Of a stretch of 64,000 bases of DNA, positions 9,085 to 19,880 are shown one piece after another. Source of the DNA: Stenotrophomonas maltophilia (GTDB taxonomy: Bacteria > Pseudomonadota > Gammaproteobacteria > Xanthomonadales > Xanthomonadaceae); the NCBI RefSeq assembly GCF_025642255.1, contig NZ_CP106759.1, forward strand, positions 1,391,501 through 1,455,500. The letters are read 5' to 3'. Under the pieces are notes generated by a model. That model saw only the letters and a program-made list of their open reading frames with translations, ran no database searches and was not told the origin of the DNA. Positions within the stretch are counted from its first letter, which is position 1. The number at the start of each line of letters is the position of its first letter. The position numbers were made by a program, and so were the translations under genes.

Positions 9085-9573
9085 ATGCATCCGCGCCCGC
9101 GCACCCCCTCCTTCGCATCGCACCGCCAACAGCGCGGCGCGGTGCTGTATGTCGCCCTGATCATGTTGATCCTGCTGGCCCTGATCGGCATCGCCGGCAT
9201 GCAGGTGACCGGCATGCAGGAACGCATGGCCGCCAACTACCTGCGCTCGAACCAGGCGTTCCAGAACGCCGAGGCCGATGTACGTTCGCAGGAAGCGGCG
9301 ATCCAGGCGGTCATCGACAGCGGCAAGATCTTCGAGGCCAACCAGGAAGAGTGCAGCCCGGTGTTCGACCCGGCGACCTGGGCCGATGGCAAGACCACGG
9401 CAACGGCGATCAATACCCGCCGCCTGGACAAATGCGTGCCGGTCGGGCCGCTGGGCCTGGGGCGGCGCAAGAACGAAGAGACCGAGAACATCTACCAGAT
9501 CACCGTGTTGGCCAGTGACGATCCGGCCAATCCTTCTTCCAGCGCCGTCATCGACACGATCTTCATTCCATGA
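9085..9573 (+). CDS. pilX: Type IV pilus assembly protein PilX
   Basis: A 162-residue minor pilin with the family N-terminus QQRGAVLYVALIMLILLALI, then GMQVTGMQERMAANYLRSNQ, the QERMAGN-like PilX hallmark. Its leader is non-canonical (RGAVLYVAL, no FTLxE), as usual for PilX. Seven nt after pilW; the stop overlaps the pilY1 start. Confidence 0.92.
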   Translation: MHPRPRTPSFASHRQQRGAVLYVALIMLILLALIGIAGMQVTGMQERMAANYLRSNQAFQNAEADVRSQEAAIQAVIDSGKIFEANQEECSPVFDPATWADGKTTATAINTRRLDKCVPVGPLGLGRRKNEETENIYQITVLASDDPANPSSSAVIDTIFIP

Positions 9574-12500
9574 ATACTCCGCGCCGATTCTCCCGCCTTG
9601 TCTCCTCCCCGTGGCTGCGTGCAGGCACCGCCGCTGCCGTGCTGGTGGGCGTGGGCGCACTGGTCTATCCGCTGTTCGCTGCGCTTGGCGACTATGACAT
9701 CGCGCAGGAGCCGCTCTACAGCAAGAAGACACAGCCGCCGCTGATGATGATGGTGATGTCGCGCGACGAGCAGCTGTTCAACAAGGCCTACAGCGACTAC
9801 AGCGATCTGGACGAGGACGGCACGCTCGACACCACCTACCAGGACAAATTCGACTACTCCGGGTACTTCGACTCCAATCTCTGCTACACGTACAGCAGCA
9901 GCCAGTTCAAGGCCACGGCCCAGGCGACCGGCACGCAGAGACACACCTGTTCGGGTACCTGGTCCGGCAACTTCCTCAACTGGGCGACCATGAGCCGCCT
10001 GGATGTGATGCGCTACGTGCTGTACGGCGGCCATCGCATCACCGATACCGCCAGCAAGACGGTGCTGGAGCGGGCGCAGATTCCCAACGACCTGCACGCC
10101 TGGGTCAAGGTGTACAGCGGCGCCGACATCAACAACTTCACCCCGTACAAGACGACCATGTCGTTCTGCAATGCCAGCATCAGTGCCACCGGCGCACCGC
10201 TGATGCGCGTTGCCAGTGGCAGCTGGGGTGAATGGGCCTCGACTGCCGGCTATCAGTGCATCGTGGGGCGCAGCGACGAGGGCAAGGATGACTCCCCCCG
10301 ATCGGTCGCGGCCGACCTGAATGTCCGGGTTGAAGTCTGCGCCACCGGTTCTGGAACCTTCCAGGAAGCGTTCTGCCGCAAGTACAACGACGGCACCCGG
10401 GACTACCTGAAACCGGCGGGACTGCTGCAGTCCTATGGTGAAAGTGGCCGTCTGCGGTTTGGTCTGGTCACCGGCACCTATGTCAATCCGCGCGATGGCG
10501 GCGTGGTCCGTCGCAACATCGGCAAGATCGCCGGCAACGGCACGACCTTCTGTGCGGCCGGCGATGAGATCAACCTGTCCAATGGCCAGTTCTGCAACAC
10601 GCTGACGGGCGGGGCCGAGGGCATCATCAATACGATCTCCAACTTCCGCATCGACCAGTGGAACTGGAAGGACAAATGGACTGACTGTGACGACTACAGC
10701 ATCCTGAATCGCCAGGGCTTCGACGGCCGGGGCAACCTGACCGACCCGGGCAACGCATCCAAGAAGTGCAGCGCCTGGGGCAATCCGTTGGCGGAGATGT
10801 ATGCCGAAGCGCTGCGCTACATCAAGGGAGAAACGAAGGGAATCTACAGCGCCAGCGGTGATCTCAGCGGCCTGCCCAATTCGGTGGCGTGGAAAGATCC
10901 GTACCGCTCGCCGAACAACGGCGGCAACTCCTACTGCGCCACCTGCAACATCCTGGTGATGTCCTCGGGCCTGCCGTCCTTCGACAGCGACAACATCGGT
11001 ACGGTCACTGGCCTGACCACGGCAGCGGCGGCGACCGATGCGATCGGCAACCAGGAGAACATCACCGGTGGCAGCTACATGGCAGGCCGTGTCGGCCTGA
11101 CCAATCGCTATGCCTCGATCAACACCCATGAGGACATCTGCCGTGCGGTCAAGGTGACAGGCCTTTCGCTCGTGCGCGGCATCTGCCCGGACGTGCCGTC
11201 CACGGAAGGCAGTTACCTGATCTCGGGGCTGGCCAAGGCCGCTGCCGAGACCGATCTGCGTCCGGGCGTGCAGGACAAACCCAACACCTACAAGCTGACC
11301 GCCACCACCTACACCGTGGCCATGGCTGAGAGCCTGCCGAAGTTCGAGATTCCGGTGGGCAATGGCAAGATCACCCTGGCCCCCCTGTGCCAGGCCAACA
11401 ACACCGAAGGAGCGGGCATCAACAGCAGCGGCTGGCGCAGCTGTTTCCTCGGCTCGGTCGGCGTCGGCACCAAGCGATCAGCGGTATCGCCGAACTACGT
11501 CTATGGCCGTGACTACCGAGCCGATGGCAAGGCCGGCAGTTTCTCGCTGGTCTGGGAGGATTCGCTGTGGGGCAATGACCACGACAACGACGTGGTCTCC
11601 ATGCTCAGCTACTGCGTTGGCAGCACCTGCAGCGACGGTGGCACGACGCCATTCCGCAACATCTGCTGGCGCTCCAACAGTGGTGAATGCAGCAACAACG
11701 CCGTTCGCAACAAGGTCGGCGAAGACGAAGTGCTGGTCCGCATCGAGAACCTGTCCGCCTATGCAGGCAACGCGATGCTGACCGGCTACACGATCGTGGG
11801 CTCCAATGCGGCTGACAACGTGCAGCGGCTGGTGCTGCGCCCCGGCAACCGCAACGGTTCGGTGCTGAGCACCAGCGCCGATCCGCCGGCTACCTGGACC
11901 GGCGCGGTCGTGATGCGCTACAAACTGGGTACCGGCCAGGCCGGGCAGCTGGAAAGCCCGCTGTGGTACGCCGCCAAGTACGGCGTGCCGGAAGGCAGGA
12001 AGTGGGACAGCAAGGTGCCGGGTGTACCGGACAACTACTTCCTGGCGCGCAATCCGGCCAAGCTGAAGTCCGCGCTGGAATCGATCTTCGACAGCGCTGC
12101 GGCTGGCGAGGCCCCGGTGGGTGGCAGCGGCACCGGCGCCCGTGTCAACGCCGGCTCCTTCACCGTGTCCGCGCACTACACGGTGCCGTCGGGCTCGAAC
12201 GACTGGACCGGTGATGTCATCGCCAGCCAGACCACGAGCACCGGAGGCGCCGGCGCTGAACTGTGGCGTGCGTCGACCAAGATGAGCGCCTCCGGGCGGA
12301 CCATCGTGATGTCGACCGCACCCACCTATGTGAACACGTCCAACCAACTGGTGCCGGTGGCAGCGGCCGATTTCACCGCCGACAACGTTCCCGGGCGTGA
12401 TCGCGCCGAGAAGCTCGGCAACATGGGGCTCAACACGGTGCCGAACTGGTTCGGTTCGCACACCGTGGCGGATCTGGTCAGTTACCTGCGCGGCTCACCG

Positions 12501-14147
12501 GTGAGCGGTTTCCGCCCGCGCAGCTCACTGCTCGGCGATATCGTCAATTCCAGCGTGGAGATTGTGTCCAACAAGGACGACTACGGCTTCACCTCGTGGC
12601 AGGCGCAGGGGGGAGTGAGCTGGAAGACCACGCTCGGTTTGAGCTATCGGGCCTACCTGGCGACCAAGGTGGCAAACGGTGGCCCACCTTCGATGGTCTA
12701 CGTCGGTGCGAACGACGGCATGCTGCATGGCTTCAATGCCAGCACCGGCACCTCGGCGGGCAGCGAGCAGTTCGCCTTCATTCCATCGGCTTCGCTGCAG
12801 CACATGGCGGAGCTGGCCAACCCCACCTATGGACATCGCTACTACGTGGACGGCGGACTGACCTCGTCGGACGTCTACTACGGCGATGCCTGGCGCACGG
12901 TACTGGTCGGTTCGACCGGCGGCGGCGGCGCGTCGCGCGGGCCGTCGGCCACGGCAGTGGGCAACGGTTCGGTGTTCGCCCTGGATATCAGCAATCCGAC
13001 CGGATTCACCGCCAGCAACGTGCTGTGGGAGATTTCCGGCAAGACCGAGTCGGACCTGGGCTTCGTCATGGGCAAGCCGGTCGTGGTGCCCGTCGCCGGC
13101 CCCAACGCGGACAGTCCGCCCCGGTTCGTCGCCCTGTTCGGCAACGGTGTCAATTCCAGCACCGGCCGACCGGTGCTCTATGTGGTCGACATCCGCACCG
13201 GCGAGATCCTCAAGCGCGTGTACCCCACGGCGGGCAAGTATGCAGTCGCCAATGGCCTCAACCATGTCACCGCGGTAGCGCTGCACAACAGCAGTGGCCT
13301 GGCCGATACCGTCTATGGCGGCGACATGCAGGGCAACATGTGGCGCTTCGACCTGCGTGGCGGTGATCCCAGCGCCTGGAATGTGGCCCTCAACGGCACG
13401 CCGCTGTTCACCGCAGTGCGCAGCGCTGTCGCTCAGCCGATCACCGGCGCGATCGAAGTCTCGGCGGGGCCGGGCGGTGGCGTCAGCCTGTTCTTCGGTA
13501 CCGGTCGCTACTTCACCGCTGACGACAATGCAGTGACCCGTAATTCGCCGGTGCAGACGCTGTATGGGCTCTGGGACAACCTCTCCACTGCCATTTCCAG
13601 CCGTGATTCGCTGGTGGGGCAGACCGTCAGTGCCAATGGTGCCGGCTTCCGTGACGTGTCGGGCAACGGCGTGGACTACGCGAGCAAGCGCGGCTGGTAC
13701 GTCGACCTGATCGTGGGTTCCGACGTGGAGGGTGAGCGCTTCTTCGGCTATCCGACGCTGCAGGGCGGCGCGGTGATGTTCACCACCTATGTGCCCGGGC
13801 AGGCGGTCTGCGGCACCGGCGGCGGCACCAACTGGCGCTATCGCCTGAACATGCTGACCGGCCAGCCGGCGATGAGCGGCTTGACCGACGAGGTCGGCGG
13901 AAACGCGCTGTGCGGCGCCAACTGCGGTGCCGGTGCGCTGACCCGCGGCGGAGACATCGCAACCGGTGCCCCCGTGCTGTCCACCAATGTCAACAGCACC
14001 ACCTTGAAGGGCTGCGATCCCAGCGATCCGAAGTGCACGGTCGATGGATCGCTGGACCGCTGCATCGTGGCTCTGAACACGCCGGGCGCGGATACTGCGT
14101 ATGGCCAGCGTGCCTGTGGTCGCCAGTCGTGGCGCCAGATCCGATGA
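9570..14147 (+). CDS. pilY1: Type IV pilus tip-associated protein PilY1
   Basis: A 1525-residue secreted adhesin/assembly factor, on the long side for PilY1. A signal-anchor-like segment lies at about residues 15-35 (GTAAAVLVGVGALVYPLF). An EF-hand-like loop DLDEDGTLD lies at about residue 79. The C-terminal third carries the PilY1 beta-propeller, with VYVGANDGMLHGFNA and VYGGDMQGNMWRFDLRG. Cysteine pairs are frequent in the middle, consistent with export. It overlaps pilX by ATGA. PilY1 promotes pilus extension and surface sensing. Confidence 0.93.
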   Translation: MNTPRRFSRLVSSPWLRAGTAAAVLVGVGALVYPLFAALGDYDIAQEPLYSKKTQPPLMMMVMSRDEQLFNKAYSDYSDLDEDGTLDTTYQDKFDYSGYFDSNLCYTYSSSQFKATAQATGTQRHTCSGTWSGNFLNWATMSRLDVMRYVLYGGHRITDTASKTVLERAQIPNDLHAWVKVYSGADINNFTPYKTTMSFCNASISATGAPLMRVASGSWGEWASTAGYQCIVGRSDEGKDDSPRSVAADLNVRVEVCATGSGTFQEAFCRKYNDGTRDYLKPAGLLQSYGESGRLRFGLVTGTYVNPRDGGVVRRNIGKIAGNGTTFCAAGDEINLSNGQFCNTLTGGAEGIINTISNFRIDQWNWKDKWTDCDDYSILNRQGFDGRGNLTDPGNASKKCSAWGNPLAEMYAEALRYIKGETKGIYSASGDLSGLPNSVAWKDPYRSPNNGGNSYCATCNILVMSSGLPSFDSDNIGTVTGLTTAAAATDAIGNQENITGGSYMAGRVGLTNRYASINTHEDICRAVKVTGLSLVRGICPDVPSTEGSYLISGLAKAAAETDLRPGVQDKPNTYKLTATTYTVAMAESLPKFEIPVGNGKITLAPLCQANNTEGAGINSSGWRSCFLGSVGVGTKRSAVSPNYVYGRDYRADGKAGSFSLVWEDSLWGNDHDNDVVSMLSYCVGSTCSDGGTTPFRNICWRSNSGECSNNAVRNKVGEDEVLVRIENLSAYAGNAMLTGYTIVGSNAADNVQRLVLRPGNRNGSVLSTSADPPATWTGAVVMRYKLGTGQAGQLESPLWYAAKYGVPEGRKWDSKVPGVPDNYFLARNPAKLKSALESIFDSAAAGEAPVGGSGTGARVNAGSFTVSAHYTVPSGSNDWTGDVIASQTTSTGGAGAELWRASTKMSASGRTIVMSTAPTYVNTSNQLVPVAAADFTADNVPGRDRAEKLGNMGLNTVPNWFGSHTVADLVSYLRGSPVSGFRPRSSLLGDIVNSSVEIVSNKDDYGFTSWQAQGGVSWKTTLGLSYRAYLATKVANGGPPSMVYVGANDGMLHGFNASTGTSAGSEQFAFIPSASLQHMAELANPTYGHRYYVDGGLTSSDVYYGDAWRTVLVGSTGGGGASRGPSATAVGNGSVFALDISNPTGFTASNVLWEISGKTESDLGFVMGKPVVVPVAGPNADSPPRFVALFGNGVNSSTGRPVLYVVDIRTGEILKRVYPTAGKYAVANGLNHVTAVALHNSSGLADTVYGGDMQGNMWRFDLRGGDPSAWNVALNGTPLFTAVRSAVAQPITGAIEVSAGPGGGVSLFFGTGRYFTADDNAVTRNSPVQTLYGLWDNLSTAISSRDSLVGQTVSANGAGFRDVSGNGVDYASKRGWYVDLIVGSDVEGERFFGYPTLQGGAVMFTTYVPGQAVCGTGGGTNWRYRLNMLTGQPAMSGLTDEVGGNALCGANCGAGALTRGGDIATGAPVLSTNVNSTTLKGCDPSDPKCTVDGSLDRCIVALNTPGADTAYGQRACGRQSWRQIR

Positions 14148-14170
14148 CTACCAGGAATACGGGAGCTGCC

Positions 14171-14584
14171 ATGCGCACATCCAGCAGACAACAGCAGGTA
14201 ACGGGCTTCACCCTGATCGAACTGATGATCACCGTTGCCGTCATCGCGGTACTTGCGGCTGTGGCGTTGCCTTCCTACCAGCGACATGTGCTGAAGACGC
14301 ACCGCGCGATGGCCAAGGCTGACCTGGTCGAGATCGCGCAGCTGCTCGAGCGGCATCACACCGTGCAGAACAGCTACGACGGATTCTCGCTGCCGTTCAG
14401 CCAGTCGCCGCGGCAGGGCTCGGCCCGCTATGCCATATCGTTCGACGGCAAGGCGACCGCCGGGACCTATACCCTGCAGGCGGTTCCGGAAACCGGCCAG
14501 GACAAGGACGCGTGCGGCACGCTGACACTCGATCAGGCGGGCCGCAAGACGCCGGACAGCAAGACCAACCCGGAGTGCTGGTAA
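14171..14584 (+). CDS. pilE: Type IV pilin PilE-like minor pilin
   Basis: Last gene of the operon, 137 residues. The prepilin signal is QQVTG/FTLIELMITVAVIAVLAAVA followed by LPSYQRHVLKTHRAMA, as in PilE/ComP-type pilins. The C-terminal part has two cysteines (DACGTL and PECW) that can close a D-region. Start: ATG 14171 has GGGAG at 14161-14165; ATG 14144, overlapping the pilY1 stop, would add nine residues to the leader. Confidence 0.88.
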   Translation: MRTSSRQQQVTGFTLIELMITVAVIAVLAAVALPSYQRHVLKTHRAMAKADLVEIAQLLERHHTVQNSYDGFSLPFSQSPRQGSARYAISFDGKATAGTYTLQAVPETGQDKDACGTLTLDQAGRKTPDSKTNPECW

Positions 14585-14611
14585 GACGGCAGCGGCGAGT
14601 GTGGAAGGGGC

Positions 14612-14641
14612 TTGCACCCCACTTCTGGAATTGGCTAGAAT
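14612..14641 (+). promoter_or_regulatory. Promoter of tRNA-Asn
   Basis: TTGCAC (14612-14617), an 18-nt spacer and TAGAAT (14636-14641). The -10 ends only 9 nt before the mature tRNA, so the 5' leader must be very short. Confidence 0.6.
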
Positions 14642-14650
14642 GCGCACCCC

Positions 14651-14727
14651 GCCCGAATAGCTCAGCCGGTTAGAGCACTTGACTGTTAATCAGGGGGTCG
14701 TTGGTTCGAGTCCAACTTCGGGCGCCA
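14651..14727 (+). tRNA. tRNA-Asn (GTT)
   Basis: A complete 77-nt cloverleaf with encoded CCA. The acceptor GCCCGAA pairs with TTCGGGC; the anticodon loop CTGTTAA carries GTT; the T-arm has GTTCGAGTC. Confidence 0.97.
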
Positions 14728-14735
14728 GTTTCGAG

Positions 14736-14762
14736 AAAGCCGCGAGCAATCGCGGCTTTTTT
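14736..14762 (+). terminator. Rho-independent terminator of tRNA-Asn
   Basis: A stem AAAGCCGCGA/TCGCGGCTTT with a GCAA tetraloop is followed by T residues. It may also serve the convergent pseudopilin gene. Confidence 0.85.
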
Positions 14763-14784
14763 CGTTGGGGCATGCCGCGCGGGA

Positions 14785-15315
14785 TCAGCAGGGCGTAGGC
14801 ACGCGTGGGCGCAGGCTCCGGATCCGTCCGGGGATGCTGATGATCACGCGGCTGTGTTCCAGGCCCTGCACGCACAGCACGATGGACTGGTTGGTGCCGG
14901 CGTTGCGCCCGTCAGCGCGGAATCGGATGTGGGCGCGATGGTCGCTCGCCCGCAGTTCCACATGGCGATGGCGGTTCTCCAGGGTGTGCAGCAGGGTGGT
15001 CATTCCCCCGCTGGCCACCCGCGGCTCAACCTGAACGCGCCAGCCCTGGCTCCAGCGGTTGTCGCAGCGGCTGCCGTCGCCGGAGCCGCACACGGTGACC
15101 GGGCGTCCCTCGGTGATGGCGGTGCTGCGCGCCAGCGACAGGCTGCCGACCAGCTGGGCACGCAGGGATTCGGCCTGCAGCTGGCGCATCGCGCGCTGCC
15201 AGGGGCGCCAAGCCACAGCCAGCAGTACGCACAGGATCATCAGGACCACCAGCATTTCAGGCAGGTGGAGCCCCCGGGCCTTGCGCGCGGGGTGTTTGCA
15301 GAGGGTCTGGAGCAT
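14785..15315 (-). CDS. Stand-alone GspH/FimT-type pseudopilin
   Basis: A 176-residue pseudopilin encoded apart from, and opposite to, the main minor pilin operon. The leader is basic (KHPARKARG) and the cleavage motif is [22 protein letters not shown]: Gly at -1 and Glu at +5 are kept, but Leu replaces the usual Phe at +1. The middle [22 protein letters not shown] is a GspH-family signature. Start chosen at ATG 15315; ATG 15351 upstream lacks an RBS. It may be a second minor pilin or a competence pseudopilin. Confidence 0.82.
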   Translation of the reverse strand: MLQTLCKHPARKARGLHLPEMLVVLMILCVLLAVAWRPWQRAMRQLQAESLRAQLVGSLSLARSTAITEGRPVTVCGSGDGSRCDNRWSQGWRVQVEPRVASGGMTTLLHTLENRHRHVELRASDHRAHIRFRADGRNAGTNQSIVLCVQGLEHSRVIISIPGRIRSLRPRVPTPC

Positions 15316-15443
15316 GCCCCCAGCCTGCCGGCCCCGCCGGCCGGTCTCCATTGGAGGTTGGCGCGTCGGGGTGTCCGGCTTCCCCTCAGCCGGCCGTCAC
15401 CGGATGCCCCGTATACTGGCCGTTCCCGGGATCTGGCAACATC

Positions 15444-17468
<2,025 letters not shown>

Positions 17469-17500
17469 ACGCGACAGTGCCGCACGTCTTCACAAAAGTG

Positions 17501-17529
17501 TTGCGCTTCCGGGCCGGCATCCGTAATAT
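17501..17529 (+). promoter_or_regulatory. Promoter of the tRNA-Val pair
   Basis: TTGCGC (17501-17506), a 17-nt spacer and TAATAT (17524-17529), 44 nt before the first tRNA-Val. Confidence 0.6.
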
Positions 17530-17573
17530 ACGCGGCCTGCACCGACGCATTCGCGGACGTTCAGACCCCAAAC

Positions 17574-17648
17574 GGGCGGTTAGCTCAGCGGTAGAGCACT
17601 ACCTTGACATGGTAGGGGTCACAGGTTCGAACCCTGTACCGCCCACCA
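17574..17648 (+). tRNA. tRNA-Val (GAC), copy 1
   Basis: 75 nt with encoded CCA. The acceptor GGGCGGT pairs with ACCGCCC; the anticodon loop TTGACAT gives GAC. Identical to the copy at 17746. Confidence 0.97.
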
Positions 17649-17681
17649 CGACGTTCTCGAAAGAGGGCGGTCGTGAATTGA

Positions 17682-17707
17682 AAGCCCGGCCCTGGCGCCG
17701 GGTTTTT
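17682..17707 (+). terminator. Hairpin between the two tRNA-Val genes
   Basis: CCCGGC (17685-17690) pairs with GCCGGG (17697-17702), followed by five T residues. It could end a fraction of transcripts or serve in processing of the dicistronic tRNA precursor. Confidence 0.6.
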
Positions 17708-17745
17708 ACGTAAAGAGGCCCGCTGGCGGGCCGCAGTAACACGAT

Positions 17746-17820
17746 GGGCGGTTAGCTCAGCGGTAGAGCACTACCTTGACATGGTAGGGGTCACAGGTTC
17801 GAACCCTGTACCGCCCACCA
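17746..17820 (+). tRNA. tRNA-Val (GAC), copy 2
   Basis: Identical 75-nt sequence to copy 1, including CCA; the two lie 97 nt apart and look like a tandem duplication. Confidence 0.97.
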
Positions 17821-17859
17821 CCTGGCTCCCGGCCCTGCCGGTGCAGCGGTGGTAATACG

Positions 17860-17885
17860 AAAAGCCGGCCATCGCCGGCTTTTTT
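17860..17885 (+). terminator. Rho-independent terminator of the tRNA-Val unit
   Basis: The stem AAAAGCCGGC/GCCGGCTTTT with loop CATC is followed by T residues. It sits in the gap to a convergent minus-strand gene and may act in both directions. Confidence 0.85.
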
Positions 17886-17913
17886 CATGGGCGCATGCAA
17901 TGGCCGCGTGATG

Positions 17914-18255
17914 TCACGTCCGCGCGGCCCGGTGGTCAATGACGAGCGTCCGCCGTATCCGCCAGTGCCCATCGATACGCTCCCACAGCTGGATCATGCG
18001 TGCCTCGCCGACGATTTCGCGATGGCCATCGGCCTGTTCCTGCGACAGGCACTGCTGTCCCACCCGCAGCAGTCGATCCTGGCGCAGGTGGAAGAGCCGC
18101 AGGCTCGCAGGTTCCAGTTCGCGCTGCATGGCGGGCTGCGCCACCCTCGTCGATGATCCGGACTGTAGGGGCAGATCGACCAGCACGGGCTCGTCGGCAC
18201 TGGTGGCGTGACCGAACGCGCCAGCGCACAGCAGCAACAGGGCAAGCATCGGCAT
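17914..18255 (-). CDS. Hypothetical exported protein (113 aa)
   Basis: Not recognised. From ATG 18255 it encodes MPMLALLLLCAGAFGHATSA, a plausible signal peptide, then a short domain ending in EARMIQLWERIDGHWRIRRT. That C-terminal strand pattern (W-R-DG-WRI) resembles the end of NTF2/DUF4440-like domains, but the N-terminal part of such a fold is not obvious. GGAG lies 9 nt before the ATG. The overlapping frames are GC-rich and open too, so the reading frame rests on the RBS and signal peptide. Confidence 0.5.
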   Translation of the reverse strand: MPMLALLLLCAGAFGHATSADEPVLVDLPLQSGSSTRVAQPAMQRELEPASLRLFHLRQDRLLRVGQQCLSQEQADGHREIVGEARMIQLWERIDGHWRIRRTLVIDHRAART

Positions 18256-18436
18256 GGCACGGTGCTCCAGCGGGAAAGTGCAGGCAGACTGGCACTTCGC
18301 CGCCGGGACCACAGCCGGCCTGCGACGAACGCCCGGATTGAGCCGCCAAACGCAGCCAGGCGCCGATGAATCCGCACCGGGCAGGCGTAGACTTGCGGCG
18401 CCCGCGCAATCGCGGCCATCACAAGGAGCAGCTGCA

Positions 18437-18577
18437 ATGAGCGATCACGTTCCCGTTTCCAGGCCCAACCCGCTGCTCGACCTGTTGTTCGGCGGCAACA
18501 TGCTGGCGGGCACGTTCAAGGCCGTGGTCTGGGTGGCCATCCTGTGTGCAGTGCTGGCCTGGACGACCTGCCGCTGA
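18437..18577 (+). CDS. Small single-pass membrane protein (46 aa)
   Basis: A short gene with a strong start: AAGGAG at 18423-18428, 8 nt before ATG 18437. The peptide begins MSDHVPVSRPNPLLDLLFGG and continues into a hydrophobic helix (AVVWVAILCAVLAW) with a short Cys-Arg tail. No family is recognised. The soluble, Pro-rich N-terminus plus one C-terminal helix is typical of small inner-membrane proteins. Confidence 0.6.
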   Translation: MSDHVPVSRPNPLLDLLFGGNMLAGTFKAVVWVAILCAVLAWTTCR

Positions 18578-18662
18578 TGGCGCACCTGCGTGCCGGCGTG
18601 CCGCACACTCGGACACGCGTGGCCCGCATCGGCTGCGGACGGGTGCCGTTCTGGGGGGGCGG

Positions 18663-18947
18663 TCAGGCGCTGAAGGCCTGGCGCAGGCTGCGCAGTGTCG
18701 CCTGGCGGTGCTCCGTCGTGCAGGGCTCACCCATCTCCAGTTCCTGCAGGCGAAGGCCGATCAGGGTCATCGACAGGGCGTAGCCGCGTGCCGCGTCGGC
18801 TACCTTCGACAGGCCCACTGCACGACGGGTCAGTGCATCGACGTGGTCCAGGTCCGGCAGAAGGCCGAGATACGCGCGTTCGGCGCTGTCCAGATCGGGG
18901 GCGCGCAGGATCGCGTGCGCATCGGCTGCGGGGCTGGGTGAGGCCAT
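18663..18947 (-). CDS. Hypothetical protein (94 aa)
   Basis: Not recognised. A mostly helical, soluble 94-residue protein, Ala/Leu-rich, with no signal peptide or membrane segment. AGGAA 6 nt before ATG 18947 supports the start. It lies 28 nt downstream of the MipA/OmpV-like gene on the same strand, so the two may be cotranscribed. Confidence 0.6.
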   Translation of the reverse strand: MASPSPAADAHAILRAPDLDSAERAYLGLLPDLDHVDALTRRAVGLSKVADAARGYALSMTLIGLRLQELEMGEPCTTEHRQATLRSLRQAFSA

Positions 18948-18975
18948 GGGGATTCCTCGTCCGGGGAGCGCTCGG

Positions 18976-19743
18976 TCAGAACGAACGCATCAGGGAAATG
19001 AAGGCGGATGTCTGGCTGCCACGGCGCGCCATCGGGCTGTCCTTGACTGCATCGCCGAACCATTGGTTGGCCACTACGCCGGTGGCGCGCCATCTGCTGC
19101 CCAGTGGCGTGCTGACCGCGATCTGCACGCTCGGCGAGGTGGCGCTGCCGGGGCTGTAGGCGGCCAGGCCCGAACGCAGTGCTTCCTCGTCGCTGATGCC
19201 GTAGTAGTAATCGAGCAGGCGCGCACTGGAATGCACCACTCCGGCCCTCGGCACCCAGGTGAAACGACCGGCCTGCAGCGGATAGCTGTAGTACAGGCTT
19301 GATTCCAGGCCGCCACCATGGCCGCTGATCTCGCGCATCACACTGGCTTCGACGATGCCCCAGTCGGCGCTGTATTCGGCATTGATGCCTCCCATCGCCG
19401 ACATCTGCCGGCTGTGCAGGCGGCGCAGCTGTGGATCGTTCACGTCATCGGTCTTGAAGCGCAGCGTGTAGGGCGTGAGCGCCGCCGACAGGCGCAGGCC
19501 CTCGCCCTTGTACAGGTACATGCCCAGCGAGCCGGGGCTGGCGAAGAAGCGCTCGCCCTGCCAGGAGAGGGCGGGCACGACCAATGGCTTGACGTCGTAG
19601 TGCGCGTAGGCGCCCGATGTCGCGCCGACCGTGATCCCGGCCTTCACGCCGGGTGTCTGTTCCGCCGCCTGGGCCAGCAGCGGCATCGACAGCACGGCGG
19701 AGAACAGCATCGGGCGCAGAATGGCAGAGGGCGACAAGGGCAT
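18976..19743 (-). CDS. MipA/OmpV family outer membrane protein
   Basis: A 255-residue beta-barrel protein. The signal peptide ends AQAA (LFSAVLSMPLLAQAA). Family features are GAYAHYDVKPLVVPALSWQG near the start, ADWGIVEASVMREISGHGGG in the middle, and a terminal phenylalanine (SLMRSF). The role in Xanthomonads is unclear; relatives scaffold murein enzymes or act as small porins. It is divergent from the two-component system at 19881, an arrangement suggesting that system controls it. Starts at 19776 and 19743 are both possible; neither has a clear RBS. Confidence 0.85.
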   Translation of the reverse strand: MPLSPSAILRPMLFSAVLSMPLLAQAAEQTPGVKAGITVGATSGAYAHYDVKPLVVPALSWQGERFFASPGSLGMYLYKGEGLRLSAALTPYTLRFKTDDVNDPQLRRLHSRQMSAMGGINAEYSADWGIVEASVMREISGHGGGLESSLYYSYPLQAGRFTWVPRAGVVHSSARLLDYYYGISDEEALRSGLAAYSPGSATSPSVQIAVSTPLGSRWRATGVVANQWFGDAVKDSPMARRGSQTSAFISLMRSF

Positions 19744-19880
19744 CGATCGACAGCTTTGCAGGGGATGAGGCTGCATGCTGCGGTGTCAACATTGTCGCAA
19801 CATTGCGTCGATGCACACGGAGCGCGACGGGGCCCTGGCTGGCACAATGATCCGAACCGTTTCCCGCAGCAGAGACCTCC

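Noticed and set aside
9492..11129. 545-codon frame antisense to pilX/pilY1
   Set aside because: Codon-bias shadow; it crosses the overlapping pilX-pilY1 junction and has no RBS or recognisable fold.
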